The translations under genes were made by a program, and so were the position numbers. From NCBI GenBank assembly GCA_963682055.1, contig OY821742.1, forward strand, positions 16,089,752 through 16,153,751: 64,000 bases of DNA, given 5' to 3'. The notes under the pieces were generated by a model. The model was not told the DNA's origin. It saw only the letters and a list, made by a program, of their open reading frames with translations, and made no database searches. Positions 34,863 to 45,374 of this stretch are shown here, in pieces. Numbering within the stretch: the first letter of the stretch is position 1; each line of letters starts with the position of its first letter. Source of the DNA: Primula veris. Its lineage: Eukaryota; Streptophyta; Magnoliopsida; Ericales; Primulaceae.

Positions 34863-36199
34863 TTAGTTTTTTGTTGTCTCAACGACATCAGTTTTGCACG
34901 GAGGGTGATAGCAATAATGTCCGTGTCCGCCATGTCCACCGTGTCCATATCCACCACCGTGCCCATATCCACCTCCGCCGTGCCCATATCCACCTCCACC
35001 GTGTCCATATCCACCTCCGCCGTGTCCATATCCACCGTGTCCATAGCCATGACCCTCTACATGATCTAATTATAGAAACAAGAAAAGTGTGTTATAACAT
35101 AAAACCAAAATCAGGCCAGGAAGCTTTGATGAGTACTAAGCAATTCATGCATACAATAGTTCTGTAATGAAACGCATATTGGTTGAAGCTTTTAAGCTCA
35201 TCAATTTTTTATAACGTTAGTGATGTAATGACTAATGAGACTTACATTTGTTCTTTGAAGTTATCTTTTTGATTAGTTAAATTATTCATAGATTATTTGC
35301 ATTAATCTCTTGTTTGTAACTCATTAAATGCAAAATTTGGCATCAATGTCATGTCTAGATTTTTAAAAAGCCTCATTTTTTTGGGAACTTAATGTTGAGT
35401 ACATATACCTTCGGACTAAAAAACAGAATTTGTATTTTTTGTTTAAGAATTAGTATATATCAATGTATCATCCTTGAACATTGAAATTGAATAAGGACAT
35501 CACTTTGAATAAGACTATAAAAACACACAAAAAATGCAGCGTCATTGAGAACTTGTACTAAATCTTGAAAGAAATTTTATCCCCTTTATTTTGACAAAAT
35601 AGCAATATTTCCTGATATCTTAATTATATTTCCATTACATCGTTCCCAAATGTTCATACCATCACAAAATAGAGCAACATTATAACGATAGATTCGTCAA
35701 CAAATAAAAAACTGGTTTTAATACATACTTGTTAGCTACTATCATTCTATTATAATAAGTCAATTCAAATCAAATGAGTCTGCTCAATTTAGCCACTTTT
35801 TTTTCAAAAATACCCCTACACTTTTTTATTAATTACAATAATATCATATTCTCATAAAAATATGAAAAGTAAAAAACTAATAAAATTATTTATCGTTTTT
35901 TAACAACCAAATATTCTTTTAAATGTTAAACTATATTTTTTTTTGTATTATCCACATATTTATATCATAACTATACATATTTTTTATATTTTTATTGCAT
36001 TACGCGCCGCATACGCAACGCATGGGGGACGATTACTAGTATATATATATATACAAAACATCTGTTTTGTGTGCACATATATGTATAACGATGGAAAATA
36101 CTCACTTTCACTTAGCTCTCTAGCTGCAACCTGAGAGGAAATAACCAGAAATAGAGCTAAAACAAGCCCTAGAACCAGAAATTTTTTGGAGTATGCCAT
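34863..36199 (-). CDS. glycine-rich secreted protein (GRP3-like), two exons
   Basis: Exon 1 (36199-36106) encodes MAYSKKFLVLGLVLALFLVI then SSQVAARELSE: a signal peptide of about 27 residues with the VAARELSE motif typical of small plant glycine-rich cell-wall proteins. It ends at a consensus GTGAGTA donor. Exon 2 starts after an ATTAG acceptor at 35065 and runs to a TAA at 34863-34865. Joining them keeps frame through a split Asn codon (SENHVEGHGYGH) and gives about 98 aa. The mature part is a run of GYGHGG/GGGYGHGG repeats ending in HYCYHPPCKTDVVETTKN, with two Cys in the tail. The class is usually apoplastic; GRP3 relatives bind wall-associated kinases, and that role is inference here. The ~1 kb AT-rich intron is long for such a gene. 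A TATA box and AATAAA flank the gene. No lesion is seen. Confidence 0.88.
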
Positions 36200-36274
36200 T
36201 TCTTTAAAACTTTTGTGAAATATATATAAGAGGCTTTATGTATATGCTGATGAATAATAAAGAGGGATCTTCCC

Positions 36275-36283
36275 TATTTATAG
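36275..36283 (-). promoter_or_regulatory. TATA box of the glycine-rich protein gene
   Basis: CTATAAATA on the minus strand, about 76 bases upstream of the start codon, a normal distance allowing a ~45 base 5' leader. Confidence 0.7.
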
Positions 36284-36483
36284 GTGACATGTAAACACAA
36301 GATGGCCCAGTGGTTCACTAAAAAAACATTAATTTTTGTTGAGTATGAATTAAAGCAGAAAGGGGACTAGACTCCACGCAATAGGAGTCCTCAAACTCTT
36401 TTATTTAGTAGCCGTTGGATATATTTAAAAAACATCTAATGGTAAATATTTAATAACCTATGAATAATTTAACTAAGTTATCT

Positions 36484-36880
36484 TATAATTGTACTTTCTC
36501 GGATAATCAGATATCAGTTGGCAAGGAGACCCCGGCGTGGGCTTCTCGCCTGACTTTCAATCTTGCAGTTGGATATACTTTCCTTTGTGCTTAAAGAACG
36601 TAACTTTACGTGATTTACCTTTTATTTATGATATATGTCATATAGATCGGATGTATCCCTTCCTTTGTGGAGTATCTGATTGATTATTTTAGATACACGA
36701 GTATCTTTTAGAGGATATCTTGCTGATAAGATCATTGGCAAATGAGGCGGGTTCAAAACCCTATCTACTCCTCTCAACAGAGCCATTAAATGCTCATTAA
36801 CTTCGCATTCACTGCTAGGTTTCAGATCGCATACGTGGCCCTTGCCGTAAAATCTTAACCCTAATTTTTAACCTCCATCA
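36484..36880 (-). repeat. 3' LTR of the Tat-like element, truncated
   Basis: Matches the right ~400 bp of the complete LTR, from TGTACTTTCTCGGATA to CTAATTTTTAACCTCCATCA. The outer ~500 bp (equivalent to 42615-43117) is missing and replaced by unrelated AT-rich DNA. Confidence 0.85.
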
Positions 36881-37718
36881 ACAGCTCCACAACTGTATGA
36901 GTGCGAGGATCGGACTCTCACAGCTTGAAGTATTCGTTCTTGTGCTTGGAGCTTTTGTTTTATTCTTCTTCTTGAGAGATCCTTGGTTTATAGAGCCCCT
37001 AGTCTGACCCTGAATCATACTCCCCTTCGCGTTATTGCTCAATAGACGGTAGAAGCTTTGGATCTCATGGGGCATCCATTTTCCACGTTCATTGCCCTTG
37101 AATTTATTGCGAGAGGCCAAGCAGATATCTTGGTCTCGGCTTAGATTTCTAACTTAACTGAGATCCTCCTTGTCGAAGGATATAACAATTGCCCTAGGGA
37201 TAAGAAATGAGGAGGGGCCATGGGCCACCGACGTATATGATGACGTTCTCTTCCTTATCGAGACATATTCGCTTTGCTGACAAGGGGAAGAGTCTATCTT
37301 CTGGTTATCGTGGGGATTTGATATTACCTATTCGTTTTCATGATGGCTGCACCTCTCAGGAGTTATTTGACGGCATAGTGGGGAGATGGAGAGTTCATCG
37401 CCTATGGCATCCTGACATGTGGCTACGCATCCAAAAGATGTTGTGCCTTTCACTGCTTTTTTTGGAAATGGTGGGCCCTTTGGCGGTTTGTACACTTTTC
37501 CACCTTTCCCACTTCTTGCAAAAACCCCGAAACTTGGGGAATACTTTCCCATCATTGCAGAGATCTCTTCCTTATGGGAGTTTGTGACTGCCTTTTTGTC
37601 CCATACAAATATTAGACCATTGGTGATTTTTTTTCACACCGCTTTTCCAGAAATCTTCTCTCTAAGAATCTCAATTCTCTCTCTGCAAAAAATACTCAGA
37701 AGAACCTCCAACTCTTCC

Positions 37719-39650
37719 CATGGCTTCTCCAGCTCACTCTTCATCTTTCCACCCCCTTGACCTTTTTCCTGATGAGTCTACCTCTCACATGGAGGCGGAT
37801 TCTTCTTCTGCCATAGTCCTACCCTCTGATGGGCGTTCTAATCAGGAAGAGCCCCTTGCTCAATATGAGCCTCACATCATGGAGTAAGTTGTTCCTCGGG
37901 GGGAGGACGTTGTCCCTCTTGCTGATATTGATGGGGCCACCAAAGGGGGTCAAAAACATGTCCCTGCCTAGGAGTTCCCTATCCCTGAGGGCCCCTTCTT
38001 TCTTGCTGCCTATAGGACCAGCCTTGTTGCGGCTTGTGCTTTAACAATCTCTGTCTCTCTCTTCAACACTATGGAAGAGGATGACTTCAAGACAACTTAC
38101 TGGATTCCATCATGGATCCGGGTTCGTAAGCTGGTCAACGATGTTGAGGTGTTAGGAGACACCTCTAACTCTGAGCCAAGGGCTCTAGCTTTCTCTACAT
38201 CCATCTTCACGCACTACGGCATGAGGCTCCCTATGGAGGACTTCTTGGTAGACTTCCTGGTTTGGATGGGGATTCTCCCCTTCCAGCTGAGCCTAAATTC
38301 TTGACGTATTTTCTTGGAAAGCCTTCGCATTGCGGAGGAGGTTAGGCTTCCCCTTACTATCAAGGACATCACGGCGTGTTACATGTACAACTGGGCAGCT
38401 CCGAATACCCCTAGCACCACAAAGTTGAAGTTCTCTCCTCGCCCTCCACAGAATTTGCTTGTCATGGGGATTCCCTCAGCCAACAAGACCATCCTTCACG
38501 ACACGCTAATCATGATTGGTCTATGGGTGCGAGCCCTTCGCTCCACCACTTTTTTCCTCAGTCGTTGCTCACGATAGAAGAGCGACATGTTGTTTCTTTT
38601 GCAAAGGGTAATAAGCATACCCTTCATTGATTTCTCAACTGCTATGGGCCTCGTGATGTGCCCCGTATAGATGTGAGAGTCTACTGTCGCGTGCTGAACT
38701 TTCCTCTGACCACCAAAACTTGGCTTCGGATATCTACCCTTTTTGGGTCACGAAGGTGACCTATAACCTTGGGGCCTTCAATCGCAACAATAGGTCCAAC
38801 AAGGACATGCTGAAGGGCCCAAATATGCTTCAGACCCTCGACGGTCCTGATAATAGGGTCATTCGGGTCAAGCTCCCCTTGGACCTGTCTGTGCCGTTGC
38901 TAGATCTTTAGGCAGAGGTCAGCTTTGTATCTGTAAGTCTTCTTTCATTTTTATTACTGTCTTTTAATTTGATCTTCATGCCGTGTGGAGGGTATTTTTT
39001 TTTTCTTTCTCTTTTGTTAATCCACTCTCGCTTTTGACTATTTGTAGTCCCCACTGGCCTCTATCTCTCAGACGAGGGTAAGGACCCCATCCGTATCTGA
39101 TATGGGCGAGGAAGAACCTTCCCTGACACCGGTTCCTCCTACCGATCCCTCTACCCTGCTAGGGACCATGGCAGGTCATCGCCGCCATCACCTTCGTTCG
39201 GTGGTGAGGGAAGGGTGGGAGGCTTCTACCATTGGTGTGGGGTCTATGTCAATTGACCCTATCGATTTCGACAGGGGGAGGAAGAAGATTCCCCTCAGGT
39301 TTTCACATGTCTCCCCCATGTCTAAGCCTTTTCCTCCTTCGCAAACTCCCCCACGGCTCGGAGGCCCCTTCTGGCAGGGAGGACGGTGAGCGCGAATTTT
39401 CGATGATGATTCTCCCCCCGTCCAGGAGTCGCTCCAATCGCTGAGCTATGTGCCTGTGAGGCAGCTTGAGCATGGCCAGAATCATCACTGGCGAGGGTGT
39501 CCCTCTTGGAGAAGGAGGTGCGCCTTGGAAAAGAGGAGCTTACTGCTAGGGAGAAGGTACCTTCGAGGCCTTGGCTTCTCAGAATGATGCTCACCTTTAG
39601 CCTCTCGAAGAATAACGCACCTTGGGTGCACAAAGCTGTTGAAGAAAGCC
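37719..39650 (+). pseudogene. opposite-strand ORF of the Tat-like element (gypsy-type transposon family), broken
   Basis: Several plus-strand frames join into one decayed protein. 37719-38044 has an acidic, Ser/Pro-rich N-terminus. 38071-38304 has MEEDDFKTTYWIPSWIRV and HYGMRLPMEDFLVDFLVWMG followed by ILPFQLSLNS. 38314-38577 has EEVRLPLTIKDITACYMYNW. 38720-38911 has YPFWVTKVTYNLGAFNRNN. The motif with a small hydrophobic patch, then a G-x-x-P-x-Q-L-x-x-N core, is typical of the plant putative gypsy-type transposon (PF04195-like) family, whose function is unknown. Stops and frameshifts divide it. The strand is opposite to gag, so it would need its own promoter. Confidence 0.6.
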
Positions 39651-40390
39651 TAGGCTAAGGCGAGGGCTGATGCCGTTAGCCTGCTAGAGCTCGAGGTGAA
39701 CAAGGAGGTTTTTCTGCCCCATGCCCAGTGGCTAATTTGGACGCGGACCCCTCAGGAGAGCCCTTGATTCCTTGACGTGTCATTTCCCTATGAGAGTGAT
39801 CCCCCTACTCTTGAGGAAATGCTCGCGGCGAATGAGTCTGTTTTAACCCCCTCTTCTCCTGGCGAATCCAGCTAGTTATCTTAGAGAAAGGAATTTTTAT
39901 TGATTTTTGAATAAGTTACAACTTTCTATTTTTCTTCTCCTAACACAAAAGGTGCCCGAGTGGCACAAACTCTCCTACTTGAAAACAAAACTAACACTTT
40001 TGAAGAGAAAAAAAATAAAAAATAAACACTCTAAGCTTATTGACGGAATTTTAGCATGTGGCCCCAGACCCGAACTAGTCGTTTATCGGGTTTACTCTTT
40101 GGAGATCTCGTCCAGACTTCACTTACCCGAAGGGGTAATCTTTTGCTCAGCATGTTGACGAGTCTCCTTGATCTTCTCTCCTTCCTTGATGTCTGGCAGG
40201 TACCTTGCTTCTGTTGCATATTTTCCTCTCCTTCCTCCAATCTTCTCTTTTCTTGATAGGGGCTTCGCCCCCCCATATTATCTATATCTTTCATTCGTTG
40301 TAGAACTTGATCTGATGGTGGTATGTCGAGGCTACTACCCCCATTGCGTGGAGCCATAGGGGATGCATCAGAAATCATAAGATCCTCTTC
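39651..40390. other. spacer between the antisense ORF and gag-protease
   Basis: In a complete Tat element pol would lie here. I see no RT, RNase H or integrase motif on either strand. The minus-strand frame at 40037-40378 is lysine/arginine-rich with no recognised domain. Confidence 0.55.
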
Positions 40391-40855
40391 TTAAATCTTG
40401 AGCCTTCTGAACAGGCTCCCATACATTACGTTTACCACACTTCCCTGGTCTATGAGTATCCTCTTGACATCATAATCGTCGATCCTGGCTTTGATGATTA
40501 GAAGTTCGGTGTGTGACAAGTTTAACCCATCCAAGTCCTTGTCAGAGAAGACTATATGAGGTCTTTCTGATACTCGATGAGTGGCTAACAGTCTTCTTCC
40601 ATGAGTCACCACTTCTCCCCGCATTGCGACTTGTCCCTGATGACCTTCTCTTTGAAGGGTGATCATTTTACTCTTTCGCGTCTTTGGGGAAAAATGGTGT
40701 ATTACCTGTATGAGCCCTTTGATCATTTCTTCTTTCTCAATGTCGGCTATCTCTTGGACTTGCTTCGGATCCTTCTTTTGGATATACTCATTTAGGTATC
40801 CCTTCTTGCCCCACTCCTCGAGCCTGCTTAAGTAGCTCTTGCAATGACCCGTCAT
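40391..40855 (-). pseudogene. Tat-like gag end and aspartic protease
   Basis: Reads GHCKSYLSRLEEWGKKGYLN, then SERPHIVFSDKDLDGLNLSH, TELLIIKARIDDYDVKRILI and DQGSVVNVMYGSLFRRL. These are the conserved linker and retropepsin region of Tat/Ogre-type Gag-Pro, with DQGS in place of DSG/DTG. The frame ends where pol should start. Confidence 0.82.
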
Positions 40856-41158
40856 GTGACCCTTCGCCCAATGGAAGGCGCAATACCTAGTTTCGCTGAG
40901 AGGGCACGTGTTTCTAATGAATGGTGGCCATTCAAACCATTCCTCATCATTAATGTCTCTTAGTAGTAACTAGACTTCCATGTGTAGCTCGAACGACAGT
41001 AGTCTGGGCATGTCTTCTCTTGCTCCGGGGCGGGACTCCTTGGAAACTTGATTTACCCTTTGATTGTCCTTAGCTCTCGAATAAGATCATGTCACTTTGG
41101 CTTTCTTGGCCGGGGCTGTGGCTTTCCTTTCCAAGGTCATGATATCCAATTCTTCCTC

Positions 41159-41650
41159 TCAGTTCTCTTGCTCTTCGACCTTACATTCTACCTCTGTCAA
41201 GGTTCTCGGATGAGTGGAAGCAATGCTTAGCCGGGTGGGATGCTCCAAAGGAAGACCCTGTATGAAGGCTGAGATTAAAATGTTGGTCGGGCAGCTTTCG
41301 ATCTGATGATACAGGTCTTGGAACATTTTGTAGTATGAGCTCATATGCTCCCCCTCCTTCATACGGATATGAAGGAGCTGGTCGGCCTCCAGCCTCTTCC
41401 TTTTGCTAAGATATAATCGGTCGTGGAAGGCCTTCATCATGCCATTTCAACACCAGATGTATTCATTAGGCAAGGTTCAGATCCAGTCCGTTTCGACTTC
41501 TCCCAGAGTGGTGGGAAATACCTTAGCGAGGCAGTCTCGGCCTTCTGACCACTCAACCATAACTCCTCAGAAGTGCTCGAGGTGTGCGATAGGGTTTGAT
41601 GTTCCACCATAGATGTTGAGGACAGGCCTTCTATATCCTCTCAGGCGATA
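41159..41650 (-). pseudogene. Tat-like gag core domain
   Basis: Contains AFHDRLYLSKRKRLEADQLL, HIRMKEGEHMSSYYKMFQDL, CPTNILISAFIQGLPLEHPT and EVECKVEEQEN, the retrotransposon gag core of Tat elements. Just upstream, RLRGYRRPVLNIYGGTSNPI with AHLEHF appears in the same direction across stops. The domain is recognisable but split by stops near 41440-41550 and 41156. Confidence 0.85.
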
Positions 41651-41699
41651 AGCATCCTGGATCCTTCTTGACAAAGGGGAAATGAGTTTGTTCTCAGGT

Positions 41700-42496
41700 A
41701 GTCTCTAATGTTTGAGCCCCTTTAGGGCCTGGAGGTCTCTCTCTGATTTCTTCAGCGTAACTGACGATAGTCCTTCTTTCTTGAGGAGAGGGTGTCCCCT
41801 TGAGAGCTCTTCTTCTCTAGGGAGAGGGTATCTCCTCGCGATATTTCTTGGATCGCCTTGTCCTCGCATCTTTTGGGCTCCATCTTTCCCCTTGAGGGAC
41901 TCCGTCTTTGTCTTCTCTACGGTTCTTTCGGTGATGAGGGGGTTGCCTCTCGTCATCGCTTATAGACGATATGTCATAGCTCCTCTTTGGTATTTCATCC
42001 TTGGGGCACTCTCCCTTCCTTGCCGGTCTTTCGCGCTTCTGCTTTGGCGTGGAAGAGGTTTCTGGTACATGTCGTCAAATACCTCGGCTACTTTGTTGAA
42101 GTCTTTTTTAAGGTTGCGGATATCTTCTCGTGTGATAACCAACCGCAGTTTGAGGTTTGTTCTTTTTCTCTCCAAACTGAACCTTAGATCCTCGATGTGC
42201 CTACCGACGGATTCCGCTACAAACCTTCTATTGCGCTTAATCTTCCTGGGAGTACAACGACTTCATGAGGAGGCCTATGTGGATTCGATGGGTCTCTTTC
42301 ATGCTCTCGCTTTGAGCTCTTCGTAGTGCACACATTCGGTGCGTCCAATGGACTTGGTTTTGGAGGAGGAAGCGGTCAGCCCCTCGGCAGGGGTGGAAAA
42401 TATTAGTGCGGCAGTGAGAGCCTTTGTTCCCATGACGGGCATGATTTGCTCCTCGGGTTGGTTCTTTTCCGTTTGACTTGGTGTTTTTCTGGTCAT
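41700..42496 (-). pseudogene. N-terminal part of Tat-like gag
   Basis: A likely gag start at 42496 (MTRKTPSQTEKNQPEEQIMP) lies about 115 bases inside the PBS. The frame continues through stops into a charged, coiled-coil-like region (RKRTNLKLRLVITREDIRNL) and an Arg/Glu-rich region. This variable N-terminus cannot be placed in a family by sequence alone; its position defines it. Confidence 0.6.
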
Positions 42497-42602
42497 CTGG
42501 GAAGGGTCAACAAGTCAATTATTTGGTCGTGCTTAACTTCGTATCTGCCGATTATTTATTCAGGGTAAAGCTTAAAACTTTCAGGTTCGATTTTTTTTCA
42601 GG

Positions 42603-42612
42603 GACGGCGCCA
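42603..42612 (-). promoter_or_regulatory. PBS of the Tat-like element
   Basis: TGGCGCCGTC on the minus strand, two bases from the TATATCA end of the 5' LTR. TGGCGCCGTC is the start of the PBS in many Tat elements. Confidence 0.65.
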
Positions 42613-42614
42613 TA

Positions 42615-43515
42615 TGATATACCTTGAAAATTAGGTCTAGTGCATGAACCTCAAAAATTGTGAGTCGGTGAGGGAGCCAAAAGTAGCTAGAATCAAGTGC
42701 GACTTGGTGCCTTGGCCACCATTTGATCTACTCTGCTTTAAAGGAGCAATGAGAAGCCTAAACCTTTTTAGGATTTTGGATATGAATATATGTCAGTAGG
42801 GTTTAGTAGTACCCGAATAATAAGTGTATGTCTGAGTTTGTATGGGTTCAGATAATCTTCTCATTGGATTATGAGTCCCTTATATATGTGGTGGAAGCAA
42901 TCTCAGGCATATCTCTTGTGATTGATATGATATTATCAATCACATCTTCTCCATATATTTTGCTTCCCTTATGTCGTGTTGAGATACATTCCGCTATATC
43001 TCCCATATCTCTCCACCGACTTGGCTAGCCCGAAGGGTCAACACCTCCTTTCCTCGCATGCGAGGAGAGCTCTTTCAAGTGACCATGTCTCATTCATTAG
43101 CCTTCGGAGGCATTTATCTTGTAAATGTACTTTCTCGGATAGTCAGGTATCCTTTGGCGAGGAGACCCCGGCGTGGGCTCTTTGCCTGGCTTTCAGTCTT
43201 GCAGTTGGAGATACTTTCCTTTATGTTTAATGAATGTATCTTTAAGTGATTGACCTATTTTTATGAGATCTGTTCGCATAGATCTGAAGTCTCCCTTCCT
43301 TTATGGAGAATCTGATTGATTATTTTAGATACACGAGTATCGTTTATAGGATATCTTGCTGATAAGCTCCTCGACGAGGGAAGCGAGTCAGAACCCTATA
43401 TGCTTCCCTCGATGTAGCCATTAAATGCTCATTAACTCCAGCTTTACTGCTAGGATTCAAACCGCATATGGGGCAGTTGTCGAAAGGTGCTAACCCTAAT
43501 TTTTAACCTCCATCA
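42615..43515 (-). repeat. 5' LTR of the Tat-like element, complete
   Basis: Plus strand runs TGATATACC...CTCCATCA, so both ends show TG/CA. It matches 36484-36880 over its right ~400 bp. Confidence 0.82.
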
Positions 43516-43517
43516 GA

Positions 43518-43795
43518 TATTATTCCTTCCGTTCAATTAAAAACGGTATAATTAATTTGAGTTTTTAGAAATTTTAATAAATGTTTGCTAGAGTTAGGTT
43601 GTAAGTATGTATGTTCATTCCAATTAAGTATATCATAAAATAGTAATGGTATTCATAAGTTGCAAAAAACAATTTTCATAAATTGTGGGTGTATGAGGAA
43701 CTAGATTTTTTAAAATACAAATGGGATTATTAGTTTCAAACTAAGTCAAAAACATGTTGAATTATTGTGTTATTGTGTTGTGACGGGATGAGTAT
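43518..43795. mobile_element. candidate Stowaway-like MITE
   Basis: The left edge ATTATTCCTTCCGTTCAATT and inverted right edge AATACTCATCCCGTCACAAC share a TC-TCCGT core resembling the CTCCCTCCGTCCC ends of Stowaway elements. The possible TA target duplication is weak evidence, and the left edge sits directly against the Tat-like LTR. Confidence 0.35.
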
Positions 43796-44040
43796 TTTTT
43801 AATATAGAGGGGTAGTCTAAACGAAAATAAGAGTCTCCTAAGTAAACGTTAACCTACTATTTTCACTTTTACATAATGCTTCTTTTTGTTCTACTTTTTA
43901 TAAGACCATTTGTTACTTGTATTATTTGAAAAATTTATAAGATTTGATGTTTTGTTATCTTTTGTTATTTAGTACTTAGTTTGTATTTCTAGAGTGAAAT
44001 ATTGATTTACAAAATAATTAAGAACAGTTTTGTTATCTTT

Positions 44041-44130
44041 GATGTTTTGTTATCTTTTGTTATAAGATTTGATGTTTTGTTATCTTTTGTTATAAGATTT
44101 GATGTTTTGTTATCTTTTGTTATAAGAGTT
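44041..44130. repeat. minisatellite, 3 x 30 bp
   Basis: Three contiguous 30 bp units beginning GATGTTTTGTTATCTTTTGT; the first two are identical and the third differs near its end. A further partial copy lies near 43945. Confidence 0.92.
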
Positions 44131-45281
44131 GAAAAATTTATAAGAACAGTTTCAAAGATGTCAATAAGTAATAAGTAATGAAATATTGATTTACAAAATA
44201 ATTAAATAAAAATTAAAACTCGGCTCTTTCGGTTGCCATGCATGCACTTATCTAGATCTGCATGGGACCCCAAGATTAAATATTTTTGGGAGGTTACGTA
44301 AACAACCAACCAATTGTAAGTCAAATAAACTCCTAGTTGATCGATGCATGTGAATAATTGTTTATTAATTTCGCAAATTTGTTCTGTTGTGAAAGTCAGT
44401 AGTAGTGAATTGGAGTCTCAAAATGAGTAATGGTAAGAGGAAAAAAGCTCCCACTTATCTTGTTATATTGACTAACCGACGAGTGAGCATGTATACATTA
44501 TTGTATACATTATTGTTCCTAATGACAATGACCGAATAACATAAAAAGTAATCAAGAAAATTGTTTTGCCGAACACTGTATTCATCTCTTTCTTTTTATA
44601 AGTTATAAGACTTTGTGGTGTCATGCATGATCCGAGCCTGATCGTGAACGTTATATAGTAGGATATTATACCATCGGACTAATTACCTTGCTCGGTTTTC
44701 AGTATAAACGGTCCAAATTGAATCAGAATTAGTTATTAGTCAATTCCTATTCTTGAGGAATTTCATAATTTATGGACAATATATTGATTAAAATATAGAA
44801 TTTTAAGATTTATAATTTTATTGTTTTCTATAAATTTAAATATGCATGATTTATATAAATGTTTTGTAATAAATATATAATATCTAGTCTTCAATTTTAT
44901 TTATGCTAATAGTAGTCAATAAGACCTTCATAGTTAGTTGTTATTGTAATTAGAGTCACTACAATCACTTTTCAATTTTATTTTCTCCTTTTTTTTTAGA
45001 TTTTTGGTAAACAATTTATAATTTTGAAAGGGGTTGCCATAAATAAAATTTAAAGAGTTGCTAAAATGTTTATTTACAAATTATTCTGAAAAACACCATA
45101 TAAAAAATCAAATTGCTAAAAATTGTGGGGTTGTCGTGTTAACTTCTGGTTATATATAAGTGCCACTAGGCTTAGATATATATGGTTGGGTTCGAATTGG
45201 GTTATGGTTCGAATTATGCTCAAATTGGGAAGTATTCAGATAGGATTAGAGAGATGTGATGCAAATCACTATTTACATCCT

Positions 45282-45283
<2 letters not shown>
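44131..45283. other. non-coding AT-rich region
   Basis: No gene, RNA or element boundary could be supported here. Confidence 0.45.

Positions 45284-45373
<90 letters not shown>
45284..45373. repeat. AT microsatellite, about 45 repeats
   Basis: An uninterrupted TA/AT run of about 90 bases. The apparent reading frame through it is low-complexity. Confidence 0.97.

Positions 45374-45374
<1 letters not shown>

Larger units (their letters stand above)
36484..43515 (-). mobile_element. Tat-like Gypsy derivative lacking pol, with an opposite-strand ORF
   Basis: Direct repeats (36484-36880 partial; 42615-43515 complete, TG...CA, 901 bp) flank a ~5.7 kb interior. In element orientation a TGGCGCCGTC PBS follows the 5' LTR, then gag and protease (about 42496-40391). 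No RT, RNase H or integrase is seen. On the opposite strand (37719-39650) lies a broken ORF resembling the putative gypsy-type transposon family. Antisense ORFs near the 3' LTR are known in Tat elements such as Grande. The interior is more GC-rich than its surroundings. Confidence 0.8.

Noticed and set aside
34823..35050. Minus-strand Asp/Met/Thr/Val repeat ORF
   Set aside because: It is a shifted frame over the same GGA/GGT-rich exon; it has no signal peptide and does not join exon 1.
34853..35167. Plus-strand histidine/arginine-rich ORF (HIHLRR repeats)
   Set aside because: It is the reverse complement of the glycine-rich exon on the minus strand, whose splicing, signal peptide and promoter fit a real gene.
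39303..39633. Minus-strand ORFs inside 39303-39633
   Set aside because: They lie opposite the better-supported plus-strand frames and have no recognised motif; high local GC makes chance frames long.
41712..42326. 204 aa plus-strand ORF
   Set aside because: It is antisense to the gag N-terminal region and is leucine/serine/arginine-rich, as expected for the complement of a Glu/Lys/Arg-rich frame.
44041..44130. Regular 30 bp repeats considered as a CRISPR-like array
   Set aside because: The units are contiguous without unique spacers, in plant DNA; this is a minisatellite.
45123..45374. ORF ending in (IY)n
   Set aside because: The reading frame runs into an AT microsatellite; the upstream part has no motif.
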